Shown: positions 49,816 to 63,600 of the stretch, one piece after another
How the letters are laid out: every line of letters begins with the position of its first letter
How positions within the stretch are numbered: position 1 is the first letter of the stretch
From: Sisyra terminalis
Lineage: Eukaryota > Arthropoda > Insecta > Neuroptera > Sisyridae
Assembly (NCBI GenBank): GCA_958496175.1
Contig: OY292274.1
Location: 60,460,630 to 60,524,629 of the forward strand
Length of the DNA stretch: 64,000 bases
Direction: 5' to 3'
Notes under the pieces: model-generated
Database searches by the model: none
The model's input: the letters and a program-made list of their open reading frames with translations, nothing else
Told to the model about the DNA's origin: nothing
Position numbers and translations under genes: made by a program

Positions 49816-50100
49816 TTATAATACTTACCGTAAAATTTTACAGAAATCAATTTCTTGATTATCCCAAAACAATTAGTAATAATATTTCAATTTATCCAAA
49901 CGGATCTGTTGGATTCATATACAACGCACTTAAGATTTTATAATATTTTAAAAAAGGCCAAAACATTTTGGGGCTATTGTTATGAATGTCTGTCGCTATG
50001 GAAATATTGCAATCAATAATTTAACGGCGGGAAATTTAATTACATAAATTAGAGATATTAAAGTAATTAGAAATATTTCGTAAGAATTTAGGGACATTAA
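49816..50100. other. Spacer at the duplication junction
   Basis: Short AT-rich stretch from the inotocin copy 1 polyadenylation signal to the copy 1/copy 2 junction; same as 61227-61511 with few differences. No coding sequence seen. Confidence 0.5.
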
Positions 50101-53100
50101 AATTTCTTTGAAAATTTCTATCTGCAACCTAAAATTAAATAATTTTATTTTAATTAACCACTATTGCATGATAAAGGTAGTTTAGGAAACAAGTAAATTT
50201 CATTCCAGATATATATTTCATAATATCTACACAAATTTCCTGCTGAAATAAAAATTGCATATTTTTTGCTATTTTAGCTGAAACTTTAAAGTGCGTATTC
50301 ATCACCTACAAGTTGTGATTTGGAAATCAATAAAAATTATTCAATAAATTATTGTATGTTTAAATTATACAATTTTCATGGTACCCAGTTTTACAATTTT
50401 CATATAAACTGAAAATAAAAACCACTTTTGAAAGACGTTATAATCTAGCAAGTTTTATCACCATCTTTGAAATCCAAGAATTTTCATCTTTTACAATGGT
50501 GTAATTGTTGTTTGATTTTATTCTGCTGTAAAATTTAATTCAAATTAACAATTATCTTTAAAGATATGTCATCAATTATTCATATAAATGACTTTTTGTG
50601 GTTTTTAATTTCAAGACTTATTTGTATGAATTGTTGTATCCTTTAGTCGTACATATATGGTGAGCTTTTCCAAACGAAAATTTTCTCCAAATTATTATAT
50701 CAAACAAATCGTTGATCTATCAAAACAGTTAATTTAAAAAGAAGATTTAAAAATGAAAAACGCTTTTCCAAAAGTTGGGTGTCAAATTTAAATACGCAAA
50801 AAGCTTTCAAAGTTTTATAGTACGTTAGTACAGATAAACAGGAAAAGCAAATTGTTCATTTGATAAAAAATAATTAAATCTAATTATTGTTTTACAACAG
50901 AAAATTACAATTTAATTACCCATCGACACATCTATCGTCTTTCAAGGTTGATATGTAAATGGTAAATCTATTTTTATGAAATAAATTGAGTTTTTAAAAT
51001 GGAATTGAACAGGACTTAATAAAATTAATATTATTAGATTCTTTTATAGGTATATAAATATACCTTTTTTAAAAATTTAAAAAGAAATGATTCCTAATTA
51101 AGATTGCAGTTATAAATCAATTCTAAAAAATTTACAAACTTTTGAATTTTTAACAAAAGAGTATCTTGGTTGGAAAATTGAACTTAAATGTCGGAACCAA
51201 ATACTATGAACCTTAGTAAACAGGAAAAAAAATAGTAAAGTATAACTATATTCGGGAAAATCAACGAAGAAAGAATAATAAAAATCGAAGGTATGATAAG
51301 AAAAAACCGCTAATTGGGGGGATAGCATTCTGGAACATTGGAAGAATAAAAGAAAGGGATAAAGATTGAAATTTTGGACCTTTTGGAAAGAAAAATTGAT
51401 CTGCTCTGATCTGGATAAACTCACCAGGAAAAGATAAAAATTTTGGGAAGTTAAAACTGTCGTTTGGCCGGAAACTTAAAATTAAAGATTGGCAGAATTT
51501 TCTTTCTTGAAATTTATATTATCATGGAAAAACTTTAGAAGTAAATAGTTTTATCTATTTGTTTAAGATTCAAAATTTTTCAATGAAAATATAAATAAAC
51601 TTAATGCAAATGTAAAAATTGATATTCTAGTAGTTATACCCGGTATAAATTTTCTAGACTGAACATCAAAACATACCAATAGTTATTGATTTTTAATTTT
51701 TTTCAATAAAATTTACGGTTTTCTAGAAGAATTTTTTGAAGCTGAATTTTCAATAAGGAATGATAAGAAAATTAAGAATGCCGACTTTGTAATATTTGTT
51801 ATCAAAAAGTTACTCTACAAAAAAGATCAAACCATTTTTGTTGGCTCCTTTATTAAATCGATAGGGATCACTTTGGATATACCCGGATAACTTCTTTAGT
51901 CGAAAGGAGAAAATTTACAGAAAACATATCTTATTGTGGTATTTAAAATAAGTGCACTAGGTGTTAATTTGAAATGACATAATCGAATACCGTGAACTTG
52001 TTACTAACATTGTAACATTGTATTGTAGTAAAATTAGTTCTTCGAAAGGTATATTGGTATGTATGGAAATATCATCGTATTATGTATACATCTAGATATA
52101 TCCCATAATTCTATTAATACGTTAAACTTCCTTATTTTTCAGTAACAGCCTTTACAAGTAATGCTACTTAAAAGACATTAGTAAGTTTATAACAAAACAG
52201 CTTTTAATTGGGAGGAAAAAAACTAGTGAATTCATGTGGATTGGATGAAAGAAAACTATATGAAAAAGAAGGCAAGAAATCCAGATTCATTTCAAGCTCT
52301 GATAGTTCTCGGTTACGCTTTTTGAAACTATGTAAAATATTCACCAAAAAAAAAAAAAATAATAATTGGATCACAACAAAATGTCTAGAAACAGTAAACC
52401 TAGATTTATCTTTTTAATCAAATCTGCATCTGAATCAATTTAGTTGAAATCCAAAACCAATGCATATCTGTTAAATTATCATGGGAAAATACTATTTTGC
52501 ACAGATCATAAAAATTTTATCAATGGTTTCTATCAAATTTTTCTGTTAATTAAACTCGAATTTCTACACTTTTGTAATTTAAAGAAGGCAATAAAACGCT
52601 TCTCTTGGGAACCTATAAAACGAATCTGGAGCATAAAGGTCACATCCTATTTATACATATGACTGCCTGTAATAATTGTGTCTAATAAACTTGAGATTTT
52701 CTTACCGATTCTGAACATTTTTTTTTTTTTTAATGGAAATGTCACGAATGTAGATTTAGTTCGATCTATTTTTAGATCTTTAGAAGTTCATGCAATTGGA
52801 AAACTAAACGAAAAAAAAAATTGTTGGATAGTTGTGATTCATTGTAATATGATTTGGGCAAAATTACACAAAACGTATGAAATTGATTTAACGGTTAACC
52901 GACATCCTCCTTTGCGATAATCGTTTTTTATGTTAAATAATACAAACAAATAAATTCATTAGTTTCCGTCCACTGACTTTTATTTCCTCTATTACGAAAA
53001 AAAATCAAACTTCCTGATAAAACTTCTACTGATTACAATCGTTAATGTTGTGGTTTTAGTTTGGGAGTAAAAAATCGGTAATATCTTATACTATTGATAG

Positions 53101-53476
53101 TTTTGCGTCACACAATATATATAGCCAGCATAATTGATTCCTGGGACGAATTCAAATATTCAAATTTGCTTTAGTGCGTCACTCATAAAATTTATAGTCA
53201 TAGGTACAAAAAATGATAATCGATGAAACTTGTCGCAGTTTATCATTGAAAAAAGGCGTGACATTTACTTCAATATCACGGTCAAGTTCAACGACACATT
53301 CTCGTTTGAAACGGAGATGAAATTGGAACAGTTTCTTAATAAGCTACCAGTACTTGTAAAGAAAAAAATCGCAACGATCGCAACCAACACATTCAAAATC
53401 CGTACGATTTGAATTTTTCTTTTATTCTTTTAGATCCGATTTCCATTGTACGGGTTCCAATTAAAAACGATCACCA

Positions 53477-56400
53477 ATGTCCGTTAAATTAACGGCACTA
53501 ACGAGCGCTCTACTGCTGCTCGCGATTTTGAGTCCCGTGCATCCAGCATCTGAATCCCGAGTCGCACTTCTACCGCAGTCCAGTGATCTCAATGATTATT
53601 TGCCCGACGAACAAGTGGCACCTCGCATTGCGAGCCGTCCCCTGGATTTCAACTACCACAACTATGAGGAAATCACCAAATATTTGCGGGCCGTTAGTGC
53701 CCGATTTCCAAATTTAACCGCTTTGTATTCCATAGGGAAATCAGTTCAAGGTAATTAGTCTACTAATCCTCTTTAATTGGAAAAGGTAAATTGTTTGAAA
53801 CCAACTATTTGTAAATTTCATGTGAAATATTTGGATTCGAAAAGTATTCACGATTGGAAAACTAAAGTTTTTAAATGGAAAAAATAATTATTAAAAATTT
53901 ATGTATGTTTGTTTGCCTATACGGCTAACATCATCTCTCCTACTGTATCTAATATTTTAAATATTAGGGAAACTAATTCATTTTTATAAACAATATGAGT
54001 AATTTAAGCTAAGACCATAAATCTTTTGTGTGCAGGGAGAGATCTCTGGGTTTTGGTTGTTTCGGCCTCACCCTACGAACACATGTTGGGAAAACCCGAC
54101 ATTAAAATCGTTGGAAACATCCACGGTAATGAAGTGGTCGGAAAAGAAATGCTTCTTCACTTAATCGAGGTAAACAATACCTCAACAATTGCCTCCAAGC
54201 TTCTTAAATACCTTAATTCTTTTAGTACCTCGTTGAAAACTATTATTCGGACCAATTTAGCCGATGGCTATTGGACAACACCCGTATTCATATAATGCCA
54301 GCAATGAATCCCGATGGAATGGAAGTGGCAAAAGAAGGCACATGCGAAGGTGGACAAGGACGGTACGTGAGAAAAACTCAATTGAAATTACATATTTATA
54401 TACGAACACCAACCGGAACAATAACAATTGTACATGTCCCTGTTAATATTTAAATTATTTCAGCTATAATGCACGTGGGTTTGATCTGAACCGAAACTTC
54501 CCTGACTATTTCAAACAGAACAATAAACGTGGCCAACCCGAAGCGGAAGCCGTGAAAGAATGGGTTAGCAAAATACAGTTTGTTTTATCGGCAAGTTTAC
54601 ATGGAGGTGCTTTGGTCGCGTCTTATCCTTTCGACAACACACCAAATGCTAGTAAGTATACCAATCTAAATCTTCCTTACCATAATAACAATTCTCTTCA
54701 ACTTTCTCTTTGACTTTGCTTCTTCCAAGGAATATGTAGATCTTCTGTCTTATGTGCACGTAAGTTAAGCAATTTATTCAATACAGCAAGCAGCTTGTTT
54801 TTACTAAAATGTTTAGATTTGTTAATCTAATATGTTTCTTGTATTACATGTCCTTGGGGTGCAGTGTTCCAGGCTTATGGAGGCACCCCATCGTTAACCC
54901 CCGACGACGACGTTTTCCGTCATCTTTCCATGGTTTACGCTAAAAATCACGCAAAAATGGGTCGAGGAGTTTCATGTAAATCGGTCATGCCCCGTTTCGA
55001 AAATGGTATCACAAACGGAGCCGCCTGGTATCCCCTTACTGGAGGCATGCAAGATTTCAATTATGTTTGGGGAGGATGTATGGAAGTAACATTGGAATTG
55101 TCTTGTTGCAAATATCCTCCAGCATCAGAACTTGGAAAATATTGGGAAGACAACCGCAATGTATGCAATAATCTTACTTTATTTCAAGACTCAAAATAAT
55201 GAACTATTTATTTTAGTCATTGTTGAAATTTATGGCCGAGGCTCATCGCGGAGTTCAAGGTTTTATTATGGACGAGAACAACAACCCTGTTGAAAAAGCG
55301 GCGTTGAAAATCAAAGGACGTGACATTGGATTCCAAACAACTAAATATGGGGAGTTCTGGCGTATTCTCTTACCTGGAATGTACAAATTGGAAGTTTACG
55401 CCGATGGATTTTTACCAAAAGAAGTGGATTTCATGGTTGTCGAAAAGCATCCAACATTACTCAATGTCACTCTACATTCATCCAAGGTATTCTACCAAAT
55501 ATATACCCAATAATTTGTAAGATGTATATATTTTTGTAATTATCTTCGTGTTGGTGATAGTTTTTATTTTTACTGAATGATTTGACTAATTTTGTAATTA
55601 TTTAGTTTCGTAGCATAAGCAGTAAAATTGAACCAACCAAGGTAAGCTTTCAATGTGTAGCTGGTCGTTAGTGTCTCAAATCTTTTATGCATTTTTGAGA
55701 TATGTTGGCTTACACTTGATTTAAGTAAAGACAGAAGACACAATGTAAATATTAATGGAACAATGGTGACAGTTTTCTTTTTCTCATGGTATTTCTAGGA
55801 GGTGCTCGAGCCACCAGTAGTAGCAATTCCGTCCAAGAATCCAACGACCAAATATCCTAAGATTCCACGGGAAAAACCAACGACCCCCTATGTGGATTCA
55901 GTGGTTTTTCCTCAAGATAAATAGTGCATTTTGAACAGTTTGTTAATCTGTCTTTGAATTCTTGTAGTTTGTGTTGTAAGTATTGAAATTCAGAGACTTC
56001 GTATTTGCATATATTTCCCAAGAAACGAAAAATTAAATCTTTTGGCAAATATTTCAACTGCAGATTTTGTAAATATTTTGCATGAACCACGAAAGATTTT
56101 TTTTTAACTAAAGCATGTTTGACTAGATTAACTTGTAATGCATGATGGAGTATTTATAGTCTCAAATAATTTTTAAGCCTAGCAAAATTTATTCGAAAAG
56201 ATAATGAAAATAATTAAATTTAATTTTGGAAATATCCCCTTAAATTTCACAATACAAATCTAAGACTTCTTCATTTACTGATCAGACTTATAGGATTGAG
56301 TTAACAATTTAATATGCTCCTGAAAATTTATTGGAAAAGACTGAAAACTCACAAGTATTCGATTGCTTTTAAGATAATTGATTGAGAAAATGATAATAAT

Positions 56401-57119
56401 AAGGAAATATTCGAAATACCAGAAATGGTAAATAAGAATTTTTGGCACAGATATATATTTAATTGAGTAATTCAAACCTATATGGATATAGGAATATATT
56501 TAAGACTCAATGTCTCTTTTTTTCATTCTTTAAAGAAAAATATAAATTTTTCTCAAATTTCTGAAAAATGGTATCACAATTTTTCACTGAAACAAAATAC
56601 TAAGACTAGACATAATATATTTTAAGGGGTTTTTGGTCCTACTAGATACCATTAGTAATATTTTTAAAATGGCGCACCGTAAAAGGCTTCAGTCTATAGA
56701 AAACGTCGCGATTTGTCAAATTTTTGAAAAATTATCTGATTTTTTTTAATTAAGATTGTTTTTTACTCTATGTTTTATTAAGATTCTTCTAGACCATTTA
56801 TTTTTTTTTTGCTGTAGGAACCGTTATCAAGAACCTCAAAAGCACCGGCTACATTAAAGTTTCAAAGGTTGCCTATACGAACGTATTTCCATTATTTTTC
56901 TAACTTTTCGAATAAATTAAGTAACAGAAAACACTTACAAATAAATTAATCTATTATTTTTTTAATAAACAGAGAAACGATGGAGTATTTTACCGCCCAC
57001 ATGCCCCACAACAAAATTACTACCACGCTCCAATAACTCAACAAAGTCAAAGTGAATCAGGAATATTTTCTTCAATTTCCAACAGTTTAAGTAGCTTTGT
57101 TTCAAACATTTTCGGATAA
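53477..57119 (+). CDS. M14 metallocarboxypeptidase (CPM/CPD-like), copy 2
   Basis: Second complete copy. Exons 53477-53750, 54036-54169, 54226-54362, 54464-54651, 54865-55160, 55217-55486, 55606-55641 and 55799-55924 (stop), with alternative 3' exons 56818-56867 and 56973/56975-57119. I found no difference from copy 1 in the signal peptide, catalytic domain or transthyretin-like domain, and introns 1-6 also look identical. The alternative exon 56818-56867 differs: [10 protein letters not shown] here against [10 protein letters not shown] in copy 1, three amino-acid changes in 16 codons. All splice sites and the catalytic residues are intact, so this copy should be functional if the duplication is real. 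Confidence 0.93.
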
Positions 57120-57658
57120 GTTAAATTGTGATTTTTTAATATTTAGTTTCAGTATTTATAATTTGTTCCTCTTTGTATGCGAATTTTCAGTATTAACTGC
57201 CAAGTGTTATATCAATCGACACAATATAATTTCCATAACAAAAAAACTGCCCATTTCGTTCGACATTTATAAAAACTAATAAATTTATTGATACTAAAAG
57301 AAAATTTCTCGCAAACAAAGAGTCAATAAGTATTTAACAATTATTTTTCGCAATTATAAAGTGAACTGTTTTCTTCTAATATTATTGATAAGACTGTTGA
57401 AAAGTTATTGAAATAAACAATTTTAATTGTATTACAAAGCAAAAATTAAATTATTTTTATAGTTATTGTTAATATAGATTCTAGTACTTATTGTGAATAT
57501 GTTGACTTTAATTGAAACATACTTATATTATATGTCTTTGTTTTACGGCATTAATTTTATCTGTTAAGATGATTCTCAGGATGTAAATAAAGAATCAAAA
57601 TTGACAAATTAAAATTTTTAATGTTTTTTTTATTTTTATTTACAACATACATTAATAA

Positions 57659-60600
57659 CTAGTTTTCTTCGGCTGGTACAAGATCGTTGGCTGTTTGAAA
57701 AGTGGCGATAAGAGCTGATAACTGAATGTTTTCGTTGGTACCGGAGGCTAACTGATATTCGATTTCGGATAATTTCTTCAGCAGCAGTATGAATACTTCG
57801 TTGGGAAATTCAACTGAAAATTATTTTGGAAAAACTCAAATTATTGAAAAGTAGAAAGAAAATTAGATTCACTTACTTCTGTGTACGAAACCATGGATTT
57901 CTGTTATTATGTCATTGAGGGCCAACCCTTTTGCTGTCTTCAACATTTTGATTTCTATAAAGTACAAATATTAAGGAATACATTTCTATACAATTTTTGT
58001 AGCATAAGTAAGTATAAAAGATATAAAAAGCTAAAAATAAATTGCCGCAACGTATCGTATTGGATAAACTATTGAAAGTTTGCAAATTGAAAACTAGCTG
58101 TTTAAGATAAAGAAAAGGATACTTCTATAAGTTTCATCGAATTCTTCAGTCAGCAACCATTTTACAATATTTTCAATATCAGTCTTCAACGGATGTCCGA
58201 CACACGTATAGACATTTTCTTCATTAACTGATTTATATGCCAACCAAGTGCTCTGTAAAATATTGAGAATTTTCCTCATATCTCCTTGGGCGAGCGTCAA
58301 AAGTGCACGTTTTCCATCCTCAGTAATTTCTAGTCTAAATAAAAATCAATTAAACTATATTTTTCCATTTAATTTAAATCCAAATTTTCATACTTTTCCT
58401 GTTCAACAACGTAGTCCAATCGTGGAACAATTTGTTCATTATTCAACGGTCCAAATCTAAATCTCGTACAACGAGACTGAAGAGCCGGAATGATCTTACT
58501 GAGATAATTGCAAATAATACAAAATCGGACGTTATCAGTATATTTTTCAATAACTGAAAAAAGAGGACATAAATAGTTAAATCTTACTTAATTTTTTGTA
58601 TATCAACTTATGAAAGAATAGAAAATCCAAGAGGGAATAAAATTAATATGCGTGATATGTTATAATAAAAATTTTATTTAACATCTTTGATAAAATAATA
58701 AAAACAATAATTATTGTAACAAACAAAAAGAAGTTTTTTTCTCGACTTTCGAAGATTGTCCAATGCTAGCTTTTGGAATTGGAATTGTATAACGTGGTTC
58801 AATCTCTGCTTTTACAATGGCCTGTTGCTGCTCTAACTGAGCTTTTGTCAATATAATACCCAAATTTTTCGCAATCAAATTTACAATTGCGTAGGCCACC
58901 TGGAATAAAATTTAATATTTTTCAAAAGTTTTACTTAAAAAAAAAAATGACAAGAAATTACTGATTCGCCTGTCCGAGCTGAGACTGTAAACTGAATCAA
59001 TTCGTGATCCCGGCAAAACGCCTGGGTTCGATCCAGGCGAATAGCTCGTTGATGTTCGCAATCACCTATTAATTAAATATCAGGTTAATTAAATATTGAT
59101 ACAAATCTATAATTTACATACATTTATTTCCAAAAATTGCAATCGTTGGTTTTCGATCATTCACTACCTCTATAATTATATCCAGCCATTCAATTAACGA
59201 TTCGAAACTATTTAAATTGGTAATATCGTATACTAATATAATAATCTAAAAATAAGACAAATCCTTAATCCAAACGCCTTATCAACTTATGAAAATTAAA
59301 AAATAACAAATCGTAATCCTATATTTTGGATGAGGTAATTTTATTTTTAACTAAATTGAAAATAAATAGAGACATTTAATGAATATTAATTTAAATGCTT
59401 CCAAAATGTAAACATACACCTATGGTTCTCAAAGGTGCGTCAAGACTTCCCATACATCCTTAAACGAATCAAAAACTTACATCTGAATTGAACACATATT
59501 TATCTAACATGTTTCCACTCAACGCATCGCCGCTAATATCACAAATTTTCATCGATATTTGTCGTTGTCCAGGAAGAACAGTTCTTTTAAGAAAAAAATC
59601 AACCCCCGACGTCGGAACATATTGTCGATTAAACTCATTGTGACAATAACGCCTTATAATTGATGTCTAAAATAAGAAATTGTTTAAGAACAATTAAATT
59701 TAAATAAAAAAATAAAGGTATACTTTTCCCACAGAAGAGTCTCCGACAAAGACTATTTTTAACTGTTTTTCGACGCTGTCGTCCTCCGAATCAGACATTA
59801 TAATCCCCAATTGTTATGTTATCAACATATGATTTTCTTTACGAAAGATATTCTCAACGAACGAGAAAATTTTTAAATTTAAATAATCCCCATCCTGCTG
59901 GAATAATAAAATAAACATATAATCCGATTACATGAAATCCAACAAAAAAGAACATTTTTTTCACATGCTTTTTTGAATATTGAACGTCATCGCTAAAGAC
60001 TAAAGATAATTGAATTGAAAACAGTCAAGTTAAGATCACAACCGGTTAAATTTATCAATTTTGAACTAACAATGAGTTTTTAGGAAGTATTGAGGGTGGA
60101 AAAAGCATACAAAGCTTTTTTTAACTGTTGCTTTTCAATCAGAAAAATATTAAAATTCTACACGGAACATGAAAAAATCTTTGTATGATCTATTTAGAAT
60201 AAATCCAGCTTAGTTTTTCCATATATAAATCAAAACGAGAGACAATCTTTCTTCAGTATTGCTTGAGAATCTCTTTCGACTTCATTGCCTCATAATTTTC
60301 CACGAAAATGAAACTATTATTGGTTGCAATTGGTGTTGTGATGATCTTATACTACCATGCTGCATATTCGTGTCTGATAACGAATTGTCCACGAGGGGGC
60401 AAGCGAAACAATGGGCCTGTAATTAATCGAAGCTTAGCCGAATTTGTACAACCTGTAAGTTTTATTTCCTTTGACTGGCATGCAATTTTGTGTAAATTAA
60501 TATGTTAACATGTTCTTCGTATTGACTTCTCTCATATTTTACAATCAAAACTGATGCGATCATTGAAAAACATTTGTTTTGGAAGAAGTCCAATAGAAAG

Positions 60601-63600
60601 AAAAACTAAGAAAATCAATTGGGTGATACATTAAAAATGTCCAAAATAATGAAAGAGACAAAACAGAACATATAATTAGTCAATTATTCGGTCTCCACAG
60701 AGCCGATATTAAGTAATAAACAATTATATTTCCAGTGTATATCTTGCGGTCCACGACGAATGGGCCAATGTTTTGGACCAGCAATATGTTGTGGACCATT
60801 TGGCTGCCTATTTGGAACTTCGGAAACTACGCATTGTGAGCGAAACGGGGGATTTCACGATTTAGAACCCTGCATCGCAGGAAAAGCTTCATGTCGAGGG
60901 GATACAGGACGTTGTGCTTTTAATGGCATTTGTTGTACTCAAGGTGGGTTTTTAAATTTATCCCTATCCAAATTTATACGATAAATTCAAAAATTTTTAG
61001 ATTCTTGCCATATGGACCCGTTTTGTATTAGCGAAAGTGATCATCACCGAAACCATGACAGCAGTTTAGTCTCTATTGATCCAATATTGGCAATGCTAAA
61101 TCCCTATCAAGCCACAAATTTCGGATCGTCCGATACGACTAATGAAATCAGTGATCAAAAATAGTTAACTTTTTATTATTTATTATTTTATTATTTAAAC
61201 TAAAAATGTTGAAATATATCAATAAAATATAATACTTACCGTAAAATTTTACAGAAATCAATTTCTTGATTATCCCAAAACAATTAGTAATAATATTTCA
61301 ATTTATCCAAACGGATCTGTTGGATTCATATACAACGCACTTAAGATTTTATAATATTTTAAAAAAGGCCAAAACATTTTTGGGCTATTGTTATGAATGT
61401 CTGTCGCTATGGAAATATTGCAATCAATAATTTAACGGCGGGAAATTTAATTACATAAATTAGAGATATTAAAGTAATTAGAAATATTTCGTAAGAATTT
61501 AGGGACATTAAGTTTGGAAACTTAATACTTACTAGTGAATAATAAATTACACACATACATAAGCTGATCATTAGAGTTTGCATTAACACCAAAATTTTAT
61601 AGCACTAAACACTGATATAAGAAAGAAGGAATTGTAATTTGTCCCTTTTGACAAAAAAATATTAATCTTTTTAAAGCACATACAATATTGAAAAAATAAA
61701 AAACCAAATATTTGCTAGAAATCGAAGAGTTCTAAGAATTTTTAGTAATTAGGAATATAGAACAAGGCCAATTATTCAAAATTCTTCTAAGAATGAATAT
61801 TTCTCAGATACAATTCCGTATTTATAAAGAGAACAATATTTAATAATATGGCCACGGACTTATACATAGATCTGTACAAAATCTCATTACTTTTTAAAAA
61901 TTTTAAGTAAAAGGATTCAATTTCCTGAAAATTACTTTAGCGTCTTCGAAAAAAAAAACAATATTGTACGAAAGCATTAAATTGTGGAAAAAGCGTAACA
62001 ATATCAATTAAATATGATAAACTTTATGATTTTGGAAGCGAAATAGTTCTAGTTTCTACTTTTACTTCAATGAGATACCTCATTGATGTGTAGAAACTAA
62101 AATGAATTAACACCTTGTACAATCTTGGATAGCTACGGCAAGTAATATTAAGCACAAAATCAATATTTGTTTAAGAAGAAAATTTAAATTTAAATTAACA
62201 GAAAATAATTTATCAAAAACAGTCCGCAACTATTCTACAATCTTCAGGCCGCATGCGGTTCGCTAAGATTTTATGTGCGGCTGGAAAGACCAGTGAAAAG
62301 AATATGCTTTCTAAAAATACAGATTGTAAACCATTAAAATCTTGAATAATAACTGATCCATAATGTCCTGGTCCATCTGATAACCATAACGTAACATAAA
62401 TAAAAATATATGGACAGTTCTCATGAAATATCGAAATTCTTGTCCTTTTAAATTATACAAAAATCTAAGCTCCCTATGCCGAGAATTGCACATATAGATT
62501 GACACAATATTTGATGTAGCATATACGTGATATTGTAGAAAAAAAATATTTTTAAACTTTGATATCACATTTGTTTTCATAAAATTTTGAAACAAGTTTG
62601 CTAATACTAGTAGTACTTTTTGTAGTATTATATGTACATAATATTTACAGTCAAATGACTAGTACGAAACCTGAAACTGGTTTTCGTTCATTTTGGTTCA
62701 TTCATAGCGAGAAATGAATAAAATTAATACGACAACCATTAATATGCGCTACAATTGCTTCTTTTGTGTATAAATCAAAGTATGAAGAATGTAAACAATA
62801 TCTTGCATAGAAAAGAATCATAATATAAAACTAATGACTATGAAAATTAAAATTCGATCCTTAAAAATCATTTTTTTTAAACAAATAAATTAATTTGCAA
62901 GTAAATCTGGAAGCGGTTTGGCCCCTAAAAGATCTTCTTCCTTTTATTTTTAATTTTCCATATATATAGATTAACTGAAAAAAAATGGCAATAAATTCCA
63001 TAAAAGATATGTTTCTTTTTTAATCGTGGGTAAAACTTCCAAAATAAAGACTTTTTAATGATATTATGAATCTGAAGACAATCTGCTATAATTAATCAAT
63101 AATAACAGTAGTAATACAGCAGTGAAACCTTTCTTTTTCGAAGAAATTCAATAATTTAAGGAAACAAAGCAATAAGTTTATACTTTTCGTATTTAATTTT
63201 ATCCATTAACGCCAATTTAGGAAAATCTTTCACTTACTACGTCTGAGAGCATTTTGAGCATCATTGGTCATCGCATCGGCTTCATCCAAAATGATTAATT
63301 TAAAGCCTGATTTAAATATTGTTCTGGTACTCGCAAAATTCAATATTTGCCCACGTACGATTCCAATTCCACGATCATCAGAAGCATTCAATTCGAGAAC
63401 CATTGACGCAAATTGTCCTGGTGGATACATTTGACGAGCACACGCCAAAATTGTACTAGTTTTCCCAGTTCCTGGTGGTCCATAGAAAAGCAGGTGAGGT
63501 AGTTGGTCTTCATTAATGAATTTTTTTACTAAAAACATATTATTTTTATAATAACTTAATTAAGAGGCCGTATAGATACAGGTGAAAATAGGTGTAAGTT

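Larger units (their letters stand above)
38691..50100 (+). repeat. Tandem segmental duplication, copy 1 (~11.41 kb)
   Basis: Sequence from about 38691 (AATTTCTTTGAAAATTTC) to 50100 (AATTTAGGGACATTAA) is repeated directly and immediately at 50101-61511. It carries a complete carboxypeptidase gene, the last four RFC5 exons, complete Rab28 and complete inotocin. The three junctions share only an ATTAA-like microhomology (38686, 50096, 61507), with no transposon at the borders. Offsets between copies shift from 11410 to 11416 to 11394 and 11399 along the unit because of small indels. Confidence 0.97.
50101..61511 (+). repeat. Tandem segmental duplication, copy 2 (~11.41 kb)
   Basis: Direct repeat of 38691-50100. 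By eye, 50101-52660 shows no difference and 52905-55680 none, whereas 52665-52900 and nearly everything right of 55680 carries scattered substitutions and short indels, for example a 19-base loss near 56920. Beyond 61511 the copies diverge abruptly (GTTTGGAAACTT instead of ATTTCTTTG). This copy lies next to the unique RFC5 5' exons. Confidence 0.97.

Noticed and set aside
62311..62595. 94-codon minus-strand frame in RFC5 intron 3
   Set aside because: Not flanked by usable phase-1 splice sites; RFC5 exon 3 joins exon 4 perfectly without it.
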